Assembly: GCF_014905175.1 (NCBI RefSeq)
Contig: NC_057790.1
Span: forward strand, 26,004,469 to 26,068,468
DNA: 64,000 nucleotides
DNA from: Aphidius gifuensis
Lineage: Eukaryota > Arthropoda > Insecta > Hymenoptera > Braconidae
Direction of reading: 5' to 3'
The first letter of the stretch is position 1, and each line of letters opens with the position of its first letter. This document shows positions 10,711-24,430 of this stretch, in pieces. The notes beneath the pieces were generated by a model. The model saw nothing but the letters and a program-made list of their open reading frames with translations. It made no database searches and was not told the DNA's origin. The position numbers and the translations under genes are program-made.

Positions 10711-13700
10711 TTTTAATAATTTATCTATAATTGATGACCCATTAAAATATGAAATAATTATCAAAATTTTTTTTTTCTTCTTGAATATTTAATTCAAATA
10801 TTAAAAAAAGAAAAGAAAATCAATAAACCTGGGATATTTTTTTAAATAGTTTAAAAGAAAATTAGTTGCTTCAACTGGACAATTCTACAATCAATATATA
10901 ATATTTTTTTTTCCATGTTCCACCGACTTTTACAAAGATACATTATAAAATTAAAAAAAAAAAAAACTCATTAAAAATGTATGCCTTCACCTGTATACTT
11001 TATTCATTTATTATTTTCGTATATGAATTTACTTTTGTTTTTGTTCATTCAGATAGAACAACCAGTTTGCGTTGATGAAATTATTAAAATTTTTTTTTTG
11101 AATTAATGAAAACCCGTCGAGTATCCCAGGATGGTTCACAGTTGAAATTGCGGACCATCAGAGAATTCAAAACTGGCCCGTGCGTATTCCCCAAGGAATA
11201 AAAAAAAATGTAAAAAAAAAAATCTACAGCATCCACATATACACTAAAACAATACACCTATATATTTTCACAGCTCGTCAAATATTTTTCGAGATACTGA
11301 ATTAAAACTCATACATATAAAAATACCATTTTGAATACTCGATACGTTTATCCCATAAAAAAATTTCAACAAAAGAAAATTGTAAAAGAAAAATGAATAA
11401 ACATAATAAATTTTTCAAATGTTACAATTTATTATTTCTCTAATTTTTATGTTTTTCTTATTCTAAAAAATAATAATAATTCCTCAAATAAATATTTTCA
11501 TGTTACTGAAAAAATGTTGTCAATTGAGGTCAGAATGAAAATAATACCGAGAAATTTTTTTTACAACAAAATAACCTGAGGAATTTTTTAGCAAACGTAT
11601 GAGACAAAGAAAATTTATTTTTCTTTTATTCACATATTTTGATCGAATAATAATAAAACAATAAAAAAAAAAAATTTCAATGAAAAAATATATTACTAAT
11701 AAAATTGATAAAAAAAAAAAATAATAAAATGAATATTGGTATTTTTTTTTTTCAATAAAAACAATACAACCTGATGAAATTAAAAAAAAACTATTTGAAA
11801 ATTTAAATAATATGTATTTTATTATTATTAAAATATTCAATTTATATTTTTTAATTAAAGATGAAAAAAATATTATGAAAAATAATATTTATTGGTGTTT
11901 TATTGTCGTTTTAAAATAATTAATTAATTTTTGTGTCGAGTGAATTTATCGTGAATGAAAATATAATTTAGAATTTTTTTTTTTGTAGATATTCAACAAA
12001 TGATTTATTTCTGAGATAGTAGTTATTTTTGGCTATGGTTATAACCGGTTGGAAGCAAAATTACATTAACATAAACATGATAGTCTCATCGGTTATTTCA
12101 ATTCACTATATAAATCGTCAAACATATGCATCAAAAGTATTATTTTGTAACACGCTCCATATATTTTAACCATCCTCTGTCAGCTTGCACAACCTATCGA
12201 CAAACAAACATAGAAAAATGAATATATTTATCACTAAAATATCGAAAAAGTGTATATTTTATTTATTTTTATTCTTTGCTATTTATAAATTTATTTATTT
12301 TTTAATAATATATATTTTACATTTTATCTAAATTCATTTTTAAAAACTAGTTTTAACTATTTAATTTTCCTGTTTATAAAAATAAAATTAAGCTAATATT
12401 ATTATCACGATAATTAAATTAGAATAAATAAAAAAAAATTTTAGTTATGATTTTTTTAACATGAGAAAAATATACATGCTTTTTAAATTATTTATTCAAA
12501 ATTTTTTTCATTTTTTTATTATTAATTTTACAGTGTTTATGAGTTGCTGTTTTTTTTTTAAAAAAAAAACATTTAATTTTGATTTTTAAGTAGGTGTTAT
12601 TGTAGTTAATTGAGTCATAAATAAGAGGAAGTTTTACTAAATCAATTTTGAATTTAAAAGGATGTCTTTAAATAATTATGTAATTTTTTTTTTTCTTTTT
12701 GTTTTTTGATAATGAATTTATAAACTTTGTAAGTTGAGTTTTTTTGTTAAAACTTTGAGCTTAATTTGTACAGTAGATGAAAAATTTTAGTGTCAAAAAT
12801 GAATTACTTGAAATAATTTTAATAAAATTAATAAATAATAATAACTTTTAACAATTAAAAAATCTTTAAATTGCAATATTTAAAATTATGTCATTTAAGA
12901 AATTTAAGTAATAATAAAAATAAATTAATTTGATTAAAAAATTAAATACTTTTTTAACTTTAAAATATTTATTATTAATTAAATTATAAAATATTATTGT
13001 TTCCAATTAATACTAAAGTTTACGTCAAACTTGTCTTGTTAAGATAACGATATTCGAAAATTGAATGGTAAAGTAAATTATCATGAAAATTGAATTATCA
13101 ACTCTTGATAAAAGGTCAAATGAAGATGAAATATTTGACTTGTCAAATGTTGTATAATAAATATTGAAAGCTTAATTAAAGTTTATATATATATCGATGG
13201 ATAAAATGTAAAGATGTTAAGAGCAAAAAATAAAATAGTAAAAATAAGTGATGAAATGAAAGTGGGAGGGAGGGGGGATGATTATTTAAGTATAATAATA
13301 GATGTAGCGTTATATTATTAGACAAGAGAAAAGGTTGTGGGTTAAGTAAGTGGTTAAGAGGTGGTTGGTGGTCTTGGCCCTCTGTGGGTAATGGAATAAA
13401 AACACTCGACCCTGATGTCGTAGACGATGGAGGACCCCATAAGGATCCTTCTCAATCTACTTCAGTCAACCTGCTTTTATCATTTTTTATATATATATTT
13501 TTTTTTAAATTTTTTTTATTTACTTTTTTTCAATTTTATCTCATTCTATCCACTACTCATTTTTATTATTTTTATTTTTTTTTTTTAAATATTTTTTTAT
13601 GTTTTTTAATCGCTACTGACTTGACTCTTGACATCCTGACACGGACCATCAAACGACGTGATACTTTATCCCCGACTCTCCTGTCAAATTCTTGTCTTAT

Positions 13701-13803
13701 AAATTTTTTTTTTTATTCTTTTTATCGGCTCTCCATTATCATCATTATTTCTTTTTTAAATATATATTTTTTTTTGAAATAATTATTTACATATATTTGA
13801 AAA
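10711..13803. other. Non-coding DNA between the F repeats
   Basis: I see no gene and no transposon protein. A GC-richer stretch at 13,330-13,470 (GTGGTTGGTGGTCTTGGCCC) stands out. A palindromic AACCGGTT lies near 12,044. The rest is A/T-rich. Confidence 0.55.
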
Positions 13804-14305
13804 AATGTACATTGGAGTATCTACTTTAATCCAAACGGTAATCATTGTTGGACAATAAAAAACAAAAATTATTATTCTTCTGAAAATAAAACATACGATT
13901 TTTACTGATGATAATATATATCACACATTTTTTTGATGTCTTTTTCAAACAATCATGTATCTTTATTATAATTTTATTATAAAGTTTTTATTTTAATTTT
14001 TATTTTCAATAATACATAATTGTTTTATTCAATTTTTAAATAATCCATCGAGTCAAATGATTTAATTTTTTTTTTTTAAATAAATATAAATCTATTGATA
14101 ATTTAATAATATTTATTTAATTTATTTATTTCATTAATATTTTAATTTTAATAATTCAATGAGATTAATTGGATTTTATTTTTTCGTTTTTAAAATATTT
14201 TTTTATTTTATTTATATTTTTAACAAGTGTTTTGAGACTTTGTAACGTCATTGGCTGATTGATTTTAAATATAGCAATTTTTAAAAATGAAATATACTTG
14301 AAATT
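13804..14305 (+). repeat. Interspersed repeat F, copy 2
   Basis: This is the second, almost identical copy of the ~500-bp repeat at 10,208-10,710. Differences visible by eye include CAGCAATC versus CGGTAATC near the start, a one-base change in the T run, and GCACTTTTT versus GCAATTTTT near the end. The high similarity implies a recent duplication or transposition. Confidence 0.9.
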
Positions 14306-17300
14306 ATTTATATTATTCTTATCGAATAATTATTAAAAATCAGAGTATCAAATATTATTTCAATTTTCATTTATCTTTATTTCTGATTATCATTTTTCTT
14401 TTGAAATTTATGATTTGAACCTAATCCTTCAACCTGAACCTTTCTGTCAAATCCTCATCTTTTAAATTCTTTTTTTTTCGACATTATTTATTATTGTTTC
14501 TTTTTCAAGTATTCTATTTTTTGGTTCTTTACATTCCACTTATATACAGTCATTAATTTATATATTACAAAATTTCCAAAATTCAATTTATCAATTAATT
14601 TCGCTAATCAATACTCTTATAGATGTTAATAATTTATGAAGAGTGAAAATCTAGCTAAATATCTTTTCTCAATGTGTATTACCATTATCAATAGTAAATT
14701 ATTTTTATTTTTAATCAAATAAAATAGATATTTAATTAAATTCAATTGTCGGACTCGTATAAATTAATTCGTGGCTTTCAATAGAGCACAATGCAACAGG
14801 TGACATACAAACAGTCTCATTGAGAGCGTATCAATAAAACATTTTTTTTTTTTTCTTTTATATTCTAGTTTTATTTTTAACGTCGGATTTTATTTGTTTT
14901 ATTCATTTTTTTCCCATGGAAATATTATCTGGATTTTTTTTTTTTTCATATTCAATTTATTACGCATTAACATTGATTGTTTTTTTTTTTTACATATAAA
15001 TCAATCCATATATATTTGTTTTTATGAATGACAAAAATAAAATGTAAATATAGATGATAATTTTTCAAAGTCAAATGTAAATTTTAAAGTTTTATTTTCG
15101 AATAAATGACGAGACATTTTAACAAGTAATAAATGTCAACTTATTTTTTACAAATGAAAAAAATTAATTTTTAACGATGTCTAAAGAGTCGGCTCAATAA
15201 TGATAATTTATTAATTTTTGTATTTTAAAAAAGTTTATTATAAATTGGCATTTTTAAATTATTAATAAAATTAATTTAAAAAATTTTTAAAAACACAATT
15301 TTTCTTTGACATTAATTTTTTTTTTATCATATTTTTAAATTTTCTATAATTCCACCAAAGCAAAGAATTAAATTACAAAGCAAAATTTAAATTCCAATCT
15401 TAAATTGAAAAAAAAAAAACCCTTTAATTGAATAATTCAAATAAATTTTAAAATTTATTTAAAAAAAAATTTTTTTTTAAATTTTTATTTCTGAAAATCT
15501 ATTTAAATTTTATTATAAAAAAAAAAAAAACCACACGATAAAGTTTTGACATTTTTCTGAGAATAATAAAACGAAAGAATTTTGAAATTTTCTTAAACAT
15601 CGTATGAGTAATATTTAAAATAAAAAAATATTCGAAAATTTATATATAAATTTTAAAAATTCTTTAAAACAAAATAATAAAGAATAGTAGTTAGATTAAA
15701 AAATAAAAAAAAAAAAAAAAATATTATATATTTAAAATAATAATAATATATAATAAAAATATACATAATATTAAATTTGGTGGGTGGCTTTTATCATTGA
15801 GAAGAGGCGGAGCAACGTCGCGCGTCGTCGTCGTGTGCCCTTCAGTGATCGTGGCATCCTGGCAAGCTTTGGCGTTGCTATATTTTCACGGGTGGGATAA
15901 GAAGGGGGAAAAGCACCCTCAACTTAAATTCACTCCAGTTACCGATGAAAGCTCGGCTTGATAACAACGTGTTTATATCAATAAAATCCATACATAATAA
16001 CCACGTGTTCTTCAATAAAACAAAAACAAATAATTTTACCAAAAAAAAAAAAATTAAAAAAAACTATAAATTAACAAAATTTCATGTGTTAAATTAATTA
16101 ATTAATTATTTATTTTTATTTTTAATTGAGTGCCGTGTCCTAGGATATAATTATCACAGATTAATAAATTTTTTTTTCTCAAATTTCTTATAAAATTATT
16201 AAGGTAAGAATTAATTAATTTCATATAAAAAAAAATTTTTTTTTTTGATTTTATAAATTAAATTTTAAATATCTTGTAGTTTTAATTGAAATAAATTAAG
16301 TGTTTTTTTTTTTTATTAAATTTTAATTATTATTTAATTTATTTGTATATTTTTTTTTTTTTTAATTAATTTTTTGGTGGAATTTAAATTGAGGGTTGTT
16401 TTAAAATTTGACTTTTGAATATAAAAGTCAGTTAACATTGTCATTTGTATATATGTAGATGTTGAAAAAAAAAAAAAAAATACAAGGTGTATATATATAG
16501 TGTGTACATATAGACAGCCAAAAGTGTACGACGTCAGCGTTTCGATTCACGTTAATGAACGTTTGAGGGTGGCTTGTAGGGTGTTTGACGCTGATTGCTC
16601 ATCGGTGTGGAACGTTAATTAGGGTCTTGTATTGGTCCCTGAACCTCTGTTTCTATATAGATCTTTTTAAACTTTTACCCTTCGTTTTACTTGCCTTATA
16701 TATACTTATAAGTATATATACATTCACCCTATGACTCGCTATTTTCACTCCCTATTCTTTCAATTATTTCCATACACGATTCAAGCTAAATATGTCTCGT
16801 TACAAATTAAAAAAAAATATACAATATCTGTACAAGTGAATTTTAAGTTATTTTTTCTTCCATAGAAATAAAAAGAATGTGAAAAATTATATCGAGATGA
16901 TTTGGAAGAAAATTCGTATTAAAAAAGTTTAATAGTTTTTATTTTATTTTAGTTCATTTTTTTTTTTTTTTTCTTTTGGTGAATGTAAAAATATAAAAAA
17001 TTATTTTTTGACGAAAAAACAAAGTTTACATTTTTTTTTTGAGTGTTTCTATTATACGAAAAAGCGCATGGAATGTATTTCAATTTCAAGTGAAAATAAG
17101 AAAAAATAAAAAATGAAAGATAGGCAGTTTAAGAAAAATAGATGAAATAAAAAAAAATAAAAAAATTGGTAAAATGTAAAGTATAAGAAAGAATTGTTTT
17201 TAACTTTTCTGTATATTTTTTTCATTTACTATTATACTGTTATACGTGTTACCGGTTATTTTATTTCGGCTGACTATATACTGGTTCGTTCTACTTCATC

Positions 17301-19775
17301 ACAGTAAATGTATATTTGCGTATATAAAATTCACTGGAATTCAATACTATTAAAAATAAAAAAAATATAAAAAATACTCAGGTAAAATATAAATAAAAGA
17401 AATAAAAAAAAATCTTGTTAGTTGTGTTCATAAGAAAAATATACGACAGCATAAAATTTACTTAAATAGTTAAATAAAAATTCAACAAAAAAAAAAAAAA
17501 ATCATAACGATAAATAAAAAGCAGATAAATTTATTTTACTATATTTTTTATAAATAAAATTACGGTTATTATTTATTTTATGTAAAATATAAAATTACTA
17601 GTTTTTTTTTTACTTAAAATAAAAATTTTATAATATATAAAAAAAATAAAAATATCATTATTATTTTCTTACTTTAAAAATACAATTTTTATTTTTCTTT
17701 TTTATACAAAATTACTGTCATATTTTCTTTTGTCTAAAATAAAATAATATAATTGTTTTTTATTTTCATTATTTTTATTGATTACAATAGTAAAAAAAAA
17801 TTAAAATGAAATTACTATTATAGAAAATTTTTGCATACAAATTTTTATATAAAAAAAGAGTAAAATTTAAAGAAAAATGATAAATAAATTTGATATTTTT
17901 TATAATTATACATAAAGCAACTATTAAATTGATTTGATGCATGTTTAAATATATATTTAACATACGATTTACGAGTATCAAGGTGAGTTGATTGTTGGAT
18001 TATGTAGGCAGATAATAATGATGGTTATTTGTGTGGTGTATTTCATTCTTTCAGTATTTAGGCACCAGGGCGGAATCATTTAGCACGCAATCTTGTCGTA
18101 TAATTATTTTTTGTTTTAATTTTTTTTTTTTTATATATAACATGGCCAACACGTAATGCCACATGATAAAACCACCCCTTTAACATTATCTCACACTCTT
18201 TAAAACACTTTATACACAAGCACATATGTATGTACAAGTACTTTTACAATTTGCAATGGTCTGTCACGTATTAAACACGCGTGCATGCACTTATAATATA
18301 CACGATAAACATTTAGTTATACTTGAAAACTTCAAAGGCATGAAAATTTTATACCTTCAACATATATACATATCAGAAATTCAAATATTAAACTATATCT
18401 TAAACTTACTTGCTCGTAAAAATATAAAATAAATATTATTACTACAAATAAACACTAAAGTATTTTTTATATTTTTTTTAAAATTAATTTATCTTTCTTT
18501 TCAAATTGTTGTTTGATTAATTTTATTTATTTATTTTTTTTAAATTAATTAAAAGGATTGGAAAATTTTTTTATTTAAAAGTTTTAATTATTTTTAATGA
18601 ATTGGTAATTTATTTTGGTGATTATATATTTTGATTATTTAAAAAAAAATATTTTAAACAAGTTATTAAATTCATGAAAATTTGAATAATGTTGAAATTT
18701 TTTTTTAAGTGAATTTTTCTAATAGTGTTCGCTTAAAGAATGGATATTATTATTGAATAATTTTTTTTTGAATTAGATTTGTTTATTTTAATTGAATAAT
18801 AATTGCTTTTTAATAATAAAAATATTATTTTAACTATGTATAGAGAGTATTTAATTATAAAAAAAAGTTGAAAAAAAAAAAAAAATATACATATGGTTAT
18901 TACAAGGGTGTTTAATTCTAAGGGTGAATTTAGACACGCAAAGTACAAGTCTCTAATTGATCGGTGGATCGTTAACACGCTCTACACGTAAACTCAAATC
19001 TCACTTGTATAACATCAAGTAAATTGATTATACACCAACACACAAAATGTATTTAATATTTAAACCACGATTATTTAACAATATTATATACAGTAGATAT
19101 TAAAATTACATTACACTTTGTGCTTGGCATTTTTAAAGATTTTTATCTTGTCATTGATTTAATATTATTTTTGTAAAATATTAAACAAGATTATATTTAT
19201 GGTAAATTTTTATTAGCCAATTCAATTTTAAATTTCACTTTGAATATTTTATACTCAAAAGTTGAATGAAAGATTTTTCATTAGAGTTTGTTTTTTGAGT
19301 TTGTTTAGAAAGAATTTTTTTTAGGTTGACTTATAGCTTGATTGTTTAGTTAATTTTTTATGTGGGTTATTTAATTGTATATATGATTTGATGAAATTTA
19401 TGTCATTCAAAAATATATAGAGTCTAAAGTATCAAGTCAATTTTCGACTAGTCTCTGTCACTCGATATCATCTATCAAAAAAATAGAAATTAAATAATAT
19501 TCGTTGATATCTCTCCAGATATTTTTAGTTATGAAAAAAATAAAAAATACTGAACCAACCACCTCATGTCAATCTTTATTTTTTTCCTGATATTGTCATA
19601 TTGTTTTTCTATTAAAAACTTTTTTTCATATTTTTTTTAAATCCATATATAAATACTCATATCATCGGTAGGATTAAAAAGTCAAATATCATTTAATCCA
19701 AAAATTGGAAACAAAAGAAAAATATAATATTTATTTTGAGATGATAATAATTATACAATTTGTTCTTATTTTTTA
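14306..19775. other. Non-coding A/T-rich DNA with two GC-richer islands
   Basis: No exon is supported. Two islands interrupt the A/T-rich background: 15,780-15,985 (contains GGCGGAGCAACGTCGCGCGT and GATCGTGGCATCCTGGCAAG) and 16,520-16,680 (contains GACGTCAGCG and repeated AACGTTAAT-like words). Neither has a long open frame, so they may be regulatory or conserved non-coding sequences. The remainder is homopolymer-rich. Confidence 0.5.
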
Positions 19776-20170
19776 GTTGAAAAATATTATTTTCATTTAT
19801 TTTTTTGACAATTTTTATAATAAAACTTTATTTATTTTTAGATGATAAATATATTGTTGTTTTACAAACAGGAAGGCTTGATTATTAAAAAAATTAAAAT
19901 AAAATTTTAAAAGGCTTATTTGGAATTTTATGTTGAACAATTCAAAGTAGTTTGATGGCTGACAACATGCTGATTTATATCACTTAAATTATGTGTATAT
20001 GAACATTTTAAAATTTGACAAATTTAAGCTCTTTTTATTTTGAGAATTTTTTCATTTATTGATAATAACAAATTGCTTAATTTAACAGATACAAGCATTT
20101 TTAAAAAACATTGATTTATTCTTTTTTTTCTTCAGCATTTTATAACTCTTGTAAATTGTCGAAAAATAAA
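19776..20170 (+). repeat. Interspersed repeat D, copy 2 (short form)
   Basis: Matches 4830-5160 and then 5401-5456, but joins those blocks through only about ten bases where copy 1 has about 240 bp. Sequence identity in the shared blocks is very high; for example, one G/A change follows TTACAAACAG and one G/C change sits in CTTATTTGGAATTT. Confidence 0.85.
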
Positions 20171-22691
20171 AATAGAACATGAGTTGTTGTGTTGTTAGAA
20201 GAATAGAAATTGTAAAAAAAATAATAGTACTTGTGCTTTTGTGTTAGTGAACCAATGATAAATGAAAAAAAAAAAAAAAAAATGATTGAATATGGCAAAG
20301 TGAAAAATTTAAAATATAATCCGGAAAAGATATGTTTTGTCCTGATGTGACAGATGACCGGTTGTTGTCTGTCCTTTGTACACGCATGACAATATAACTA
20401 TAAATATAATATATGTATATATGATGATAAGGGCTATATTTATATATATATATTAAACAGGCATTATTTATACGTACCGATGAATATGCATTATTTTGGA
20501 TGCAAGTGTCGAGTGCAGACCCGTCGCTATCACTGGCTCATCAATCACACACAGTTATATCACCGTGGCCGTTGGCACTTATCCATATCTCTCTCACTCT
20601 ACATCTGTGTTTATTGTATATAAAATTTTCCATATGCTCCATCACTCTCTCGCGGTACACACTTTGGCCCCAATGAAAACTCTCGTCTCATACTGCAATA
20701 CGCCCATGTCAACTATGTTTCTCTCTTTTTATCATTAAATACTCACCAATTGACACTATAATTTACCTACTTTTTTTTTTATTTATTTACTTATTTATTT
20801 ATGCATTTTTTTTTATTGCTGTTTTTATTATTATTTCAGTCCATTAGTATGAAGACTTGTCTTGTCTCTTTCACTCACTAAAAATCATTTATCTAAATGA
20901 CAAATTTTTTTTTTATTAATATTTTTTTAATCTACATACTTTAAAATGATCTTGTCAGTATTAATTGATGATGAAAAACATTATTTATTCAATCCAAGGA
21001 TAGTTACCAATAAAATTAATCTAAAAAAATTTATAACTAATCATTCCATTAAGATATTTTAACAATAAAAAAACTGAATTTATAAAAAAAAAATAATTTC
21101 AATCAATTTAACTCAAATTAAAGTAACTCAATTAGATAAATTATCTATAAAATTTCAATATAATTTCAAATGATTAACACATTTTCTTTCTTTGAATTAT
21201 CAATCAGTGATTAATAATCACTCAAAAATTAGTGATAAAATTATAATAAATCCATTGATATACTTATAAAAATACATAGCACAAAAAAAAAGCACCATCA
21301 TCGCTAAATTTATTTCTGAAAAAAAATATAAAAAATCCTACATAAACTGATGCATGAGTGGTATAAATTTATGATATATATTTGATTGATTTTATTCAAT
21401 TTAAATGTAATTAAACGATAATAATATTTAAGTGTGTATTCGTGTGTGACCTTAATCGTTAATATATTGTATGAAAATTCATGTCATTTATTTCAGAAGG
21501 TACTTGATAACTGATGTTTGATATTCAATGAAAAAAAAAAAATATAAAATAAATATCAAAATACAAAATAGATTTATAATTTTCACCGACTGATATACCT
21601 ATCATAAATTTCATGATATAATAATAACAATAATCCATAACCTGTCACCACTAAATTATCAATAAAAAAATAGAAAAAATTCTTTTTATCTCTAGTTCTG
21701 TATTCATCAGAATAGTGGAATATTATTTTGTCCATCAATTGACCTTAACATATCTCATTGATAAACACCTTAAATTTTATTAGATTAATTTATTTTTTAA
21801 ATATTGGAAAATCAGTAATGACCAATTCAATCGGTACAATTTCATGGATGAATTAATTTACCGCTTGAACTGACAATCACCTCTATTACTCTATACACAA
21901 ATTTCAATACACTAAAATCCCACAATGTTTTCACACTATAAGTACTATCAATGTGTTTGTATATATGTGTATATATAATCCGATAAATTTACCTGTCTAT
22001 ATAACAATTGTTCGAGGCTTATTCGAGCACTTTATATATAAAATTTCATATACTGTACAACAATACAATACACATGCTGCTTTTTTTTTCTCTTTTTTTT
22101 TTTTCATTTAAATTTTTATTACTATTTCTTCATTTATTTAAAAACAATTTTTTCATCCATTGTATTCTATTTTCCGGCTTTTCTTTTGTTTTTTAATTTT
22201 ACTTTTTTTTTTTATTATATTGCTTCAATTTATATTTTTTTTTTTTCATCTTTTATGATCGGTTCTTGTTAGTCGGACTATCTGTTTACCTATTCTACTG
22301 TTTTGTTTTGTTTTTTTTCTGGGAAAATTGTAATTTATTTAATTATCTTGATAATTATTTTGTTATTTAAAAATTGATGATAATAGTTAAATATTTATGA
22401 AGATTAAAATATTATACTTCATCGTCAATTAGTGTAAAATAATATGAGGGAGAAATGAGAGATTTTGTTGTTTTAAATTTTGATGATGTTATTTATTCGG
22501 AGATAATTGATATTTGATACTTGGTCTCAACAAAGAGCTTTGAAATAATTTTAATTTGATTAATGATCGAGTTGTTTATTGTAATTTTTATATTTATTTT
22601 TGATATTTTAAAAAATTCAAGTTGGGTTATTGGTATTTTATACTGGGTTAATATTTGAAAAAAGTAGGTTAGTTTTATTGGTTGGTTCACT
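20171..22691. other. Non-coding A/T-rich DNA, no gene seen
   Basis: A GC-richer stretch at 20,490-20,720 has an 80-residue open frame with no recognisable domain. I treat it as non-coding. The remainder is A/T-rich. Confidence 0.5.
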
Positions 22692-23116
22692 GGGTGACTT
22701 GACTTGACTTGGATATTGTACTGTGTTTAGCCTCTTGGGACATGGTTCGATAGAGTAATCATATTCTTGGACACCTTGTGCAATTGACATTGGAAAAATA
22801 AATAAAATAAATAAATTCGTCAATGTTATGTTTTCATAAACTAAAAATATTTTTAAAAATCATGCACTCTTGAGATACACTTTTTTATGATTAAAAAAAA
22901 ATTATTTCATGGTCAAATATAAATTTTATAAATTAAAAAAAAATTCTTTTTAAAGAAAATAAACTTTTTTTAATTTTTCTTCGTAGTTTTTTAAAATTTT
23001 TTTTCTAACAAATTCAAGAAATAATTTTTTTTTTTTTCATAGTAGTAATAATTGCTCAATTTTTATGTAATTATTTTTTTTTAACAAAAAATTTATTTCT
23101 CAGTTTTGAGAAATAA
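22692..23116 (-). repeat. Repeat G, copy 1, proximal block
   Basis: This segment is the reverse complement of about 48,680-49,180. It includes a ~105-bp stretch identical in both copies that reads, on this strand, as MSIAQGVQEYDYSIEPCPK and on to NTVQ. Upstream in the same frame is hydrophobic NLFILFIF, so the frame looks like a secretion signal followed by a short peptide. The only ATG in frame is at MSIAQG; the hydrophobic part would need a TTG start or an upstream exon. Function is unknown. Copy 1 has a short GACTT run where the other copy has a longer AAGTC microsatellite. Confidence 0.8.
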
Positions 23117-24296
23117 AATAGTAAATTTATTTATTTACACATAAACCACACATAATTCACACGTAATTTTTAGTCTAATAACATCAAGATTGAATGTTTA
23201 CTGAAAAAGTTGTGCTACCTTAATATGTCAATTTTAAAAAAAAATATAAAAAATATTTAAAAAAATTTTGTTTTTGAATTATTTCTTCACACATAAAAAA
23301 CACATAATTCGCACAAAATTTTGAGCCCAATTGCATTAAGATCCGATGATTATTGAAAAAGTTATGCTAGCTTAATATGTCAATTTAAAAAAAAAATATA
23401 AAAAATATTAAAAAAAATTTTCTTTCAAATTTATTTCTTCACACATAAAAAACACATAATTCGCACAAAATTTGAAGCCCAATTGCATCGAGATCCGATG
23501 ATTATTGAGAAAGTTGTGCTAGCTTAATATGTCAATTTTTTAAAAAAATGTAAAAAATAAAAAAAAAATTTTCTTTCAAATTTATTTCTTCACACATAAA
23601 AAACACATAATTCGCACAAAATTTTAAGCCCAATTGCATCGAGATCCGATGATTATTGAGAAAGTTGTGCTAGCTTAATATGTGAATTTTTTAAAAAAAT
23701 GTAAAAAATAAAAAAAAAATTTTCTTTCAAATTTATTTCTTCACATATAAAAAACACATAATTCGCACAAAATTTTGAACCCAATCGCATGAAGATCTAA
23801 TAATTATTAAAAAAGTTGTGCTAGCTTAATATGTCAATTTAAAAAAAAAATATAAAAAATATTTAAAAAAATTTTGTTTTTGAATTATTTCTTCACACAT
23901 AAAAAACACATAATTCGCACAAAATTTTGAGCCCAATTGCATTAGGATCCGATGATTATTGAAAAAGTTGTGCTAGCTTAATATGTCAATTTTAAAAGAA
24001 ATATAAAAAATATTTTAAAAAATTTTGTTTTTGAATTATTATTCCACACATAAAAAACACATAATTCGTGCAAAGTTTTGAGCCCAATTGCATTAAGATC
24101 CGATGATTATTTAAAAAGTTGTGCTAGCTTAATATGTCAATTTTAAAAGAAATATAAAAAATATTTAAAAAAATTTTCTTTCAAATTTATTTCTTCACAC
24201 ATAAAAAACACATAATTCGTGCAAAATTTTGAGCCCAAGTGCATTGAGATCCGATGATTATTGAGAAAGTTGTGCTAGCTTAATATGTCAATTTTC
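23117..24296 (-). repeat. 151-bp satellite array B (eight units)
   Basis: These are the same units as array A, in reverse orientation. The complement landmark AGATCCGATGATTATT recurs at about 23,183 (diverged), 23,338, 23,491, 23,642, 23,793 (partly diverged), 23,945, 24,096 and 24,247, with a period of 151-155 bp. The diverged edge unit at 23,130-23,220 matches the diverged last unit of array A. The array interrupts repeat G: the homologous locus at 48.45-49.2 kb has no satellite. It ends with a short non-repeat tail, TCCCCCGTATATTGAGTGCC. Confidence 0.93.
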
Positions 24297-24430
24297 CCCC
24301 GTATATTGAGTGCCAATAGCGTTACCGAAAAAAATATTAATGAAAAATTAAAAAAAGTTTAACTAACACTAACTTTGTAAAATTTAAATTTTTAAATCTT
24401 CATCTCACCCAACTCATTTCACATTAATAA
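24297..24430 (-). repeat. Repeat G, copy 1, distal block
   Basis: Beyond the satellite array, 24,345-24,430 again matches the other G locus in inverse orientation. CATCTCACCCAACTCATTTC here is the complement of GAAATGAGTTGGGTGAGATG at 48,460-48,480. This shows the array lies within G rather than beside it. Confidence 0.75.

Noticed and set aside
12044..12051. Palindromic AACCGGTT, a possible Grainyhead-type site
   Set aside because: A single 8-bp match in 64 kb is expected by chance and nothing else supports it.
10208..14305. F repeats as the LTRs of a retrotransposon
   Set aside because: No TG...CA ends, no primer site, no polypurine tract and no coding sequence between them.
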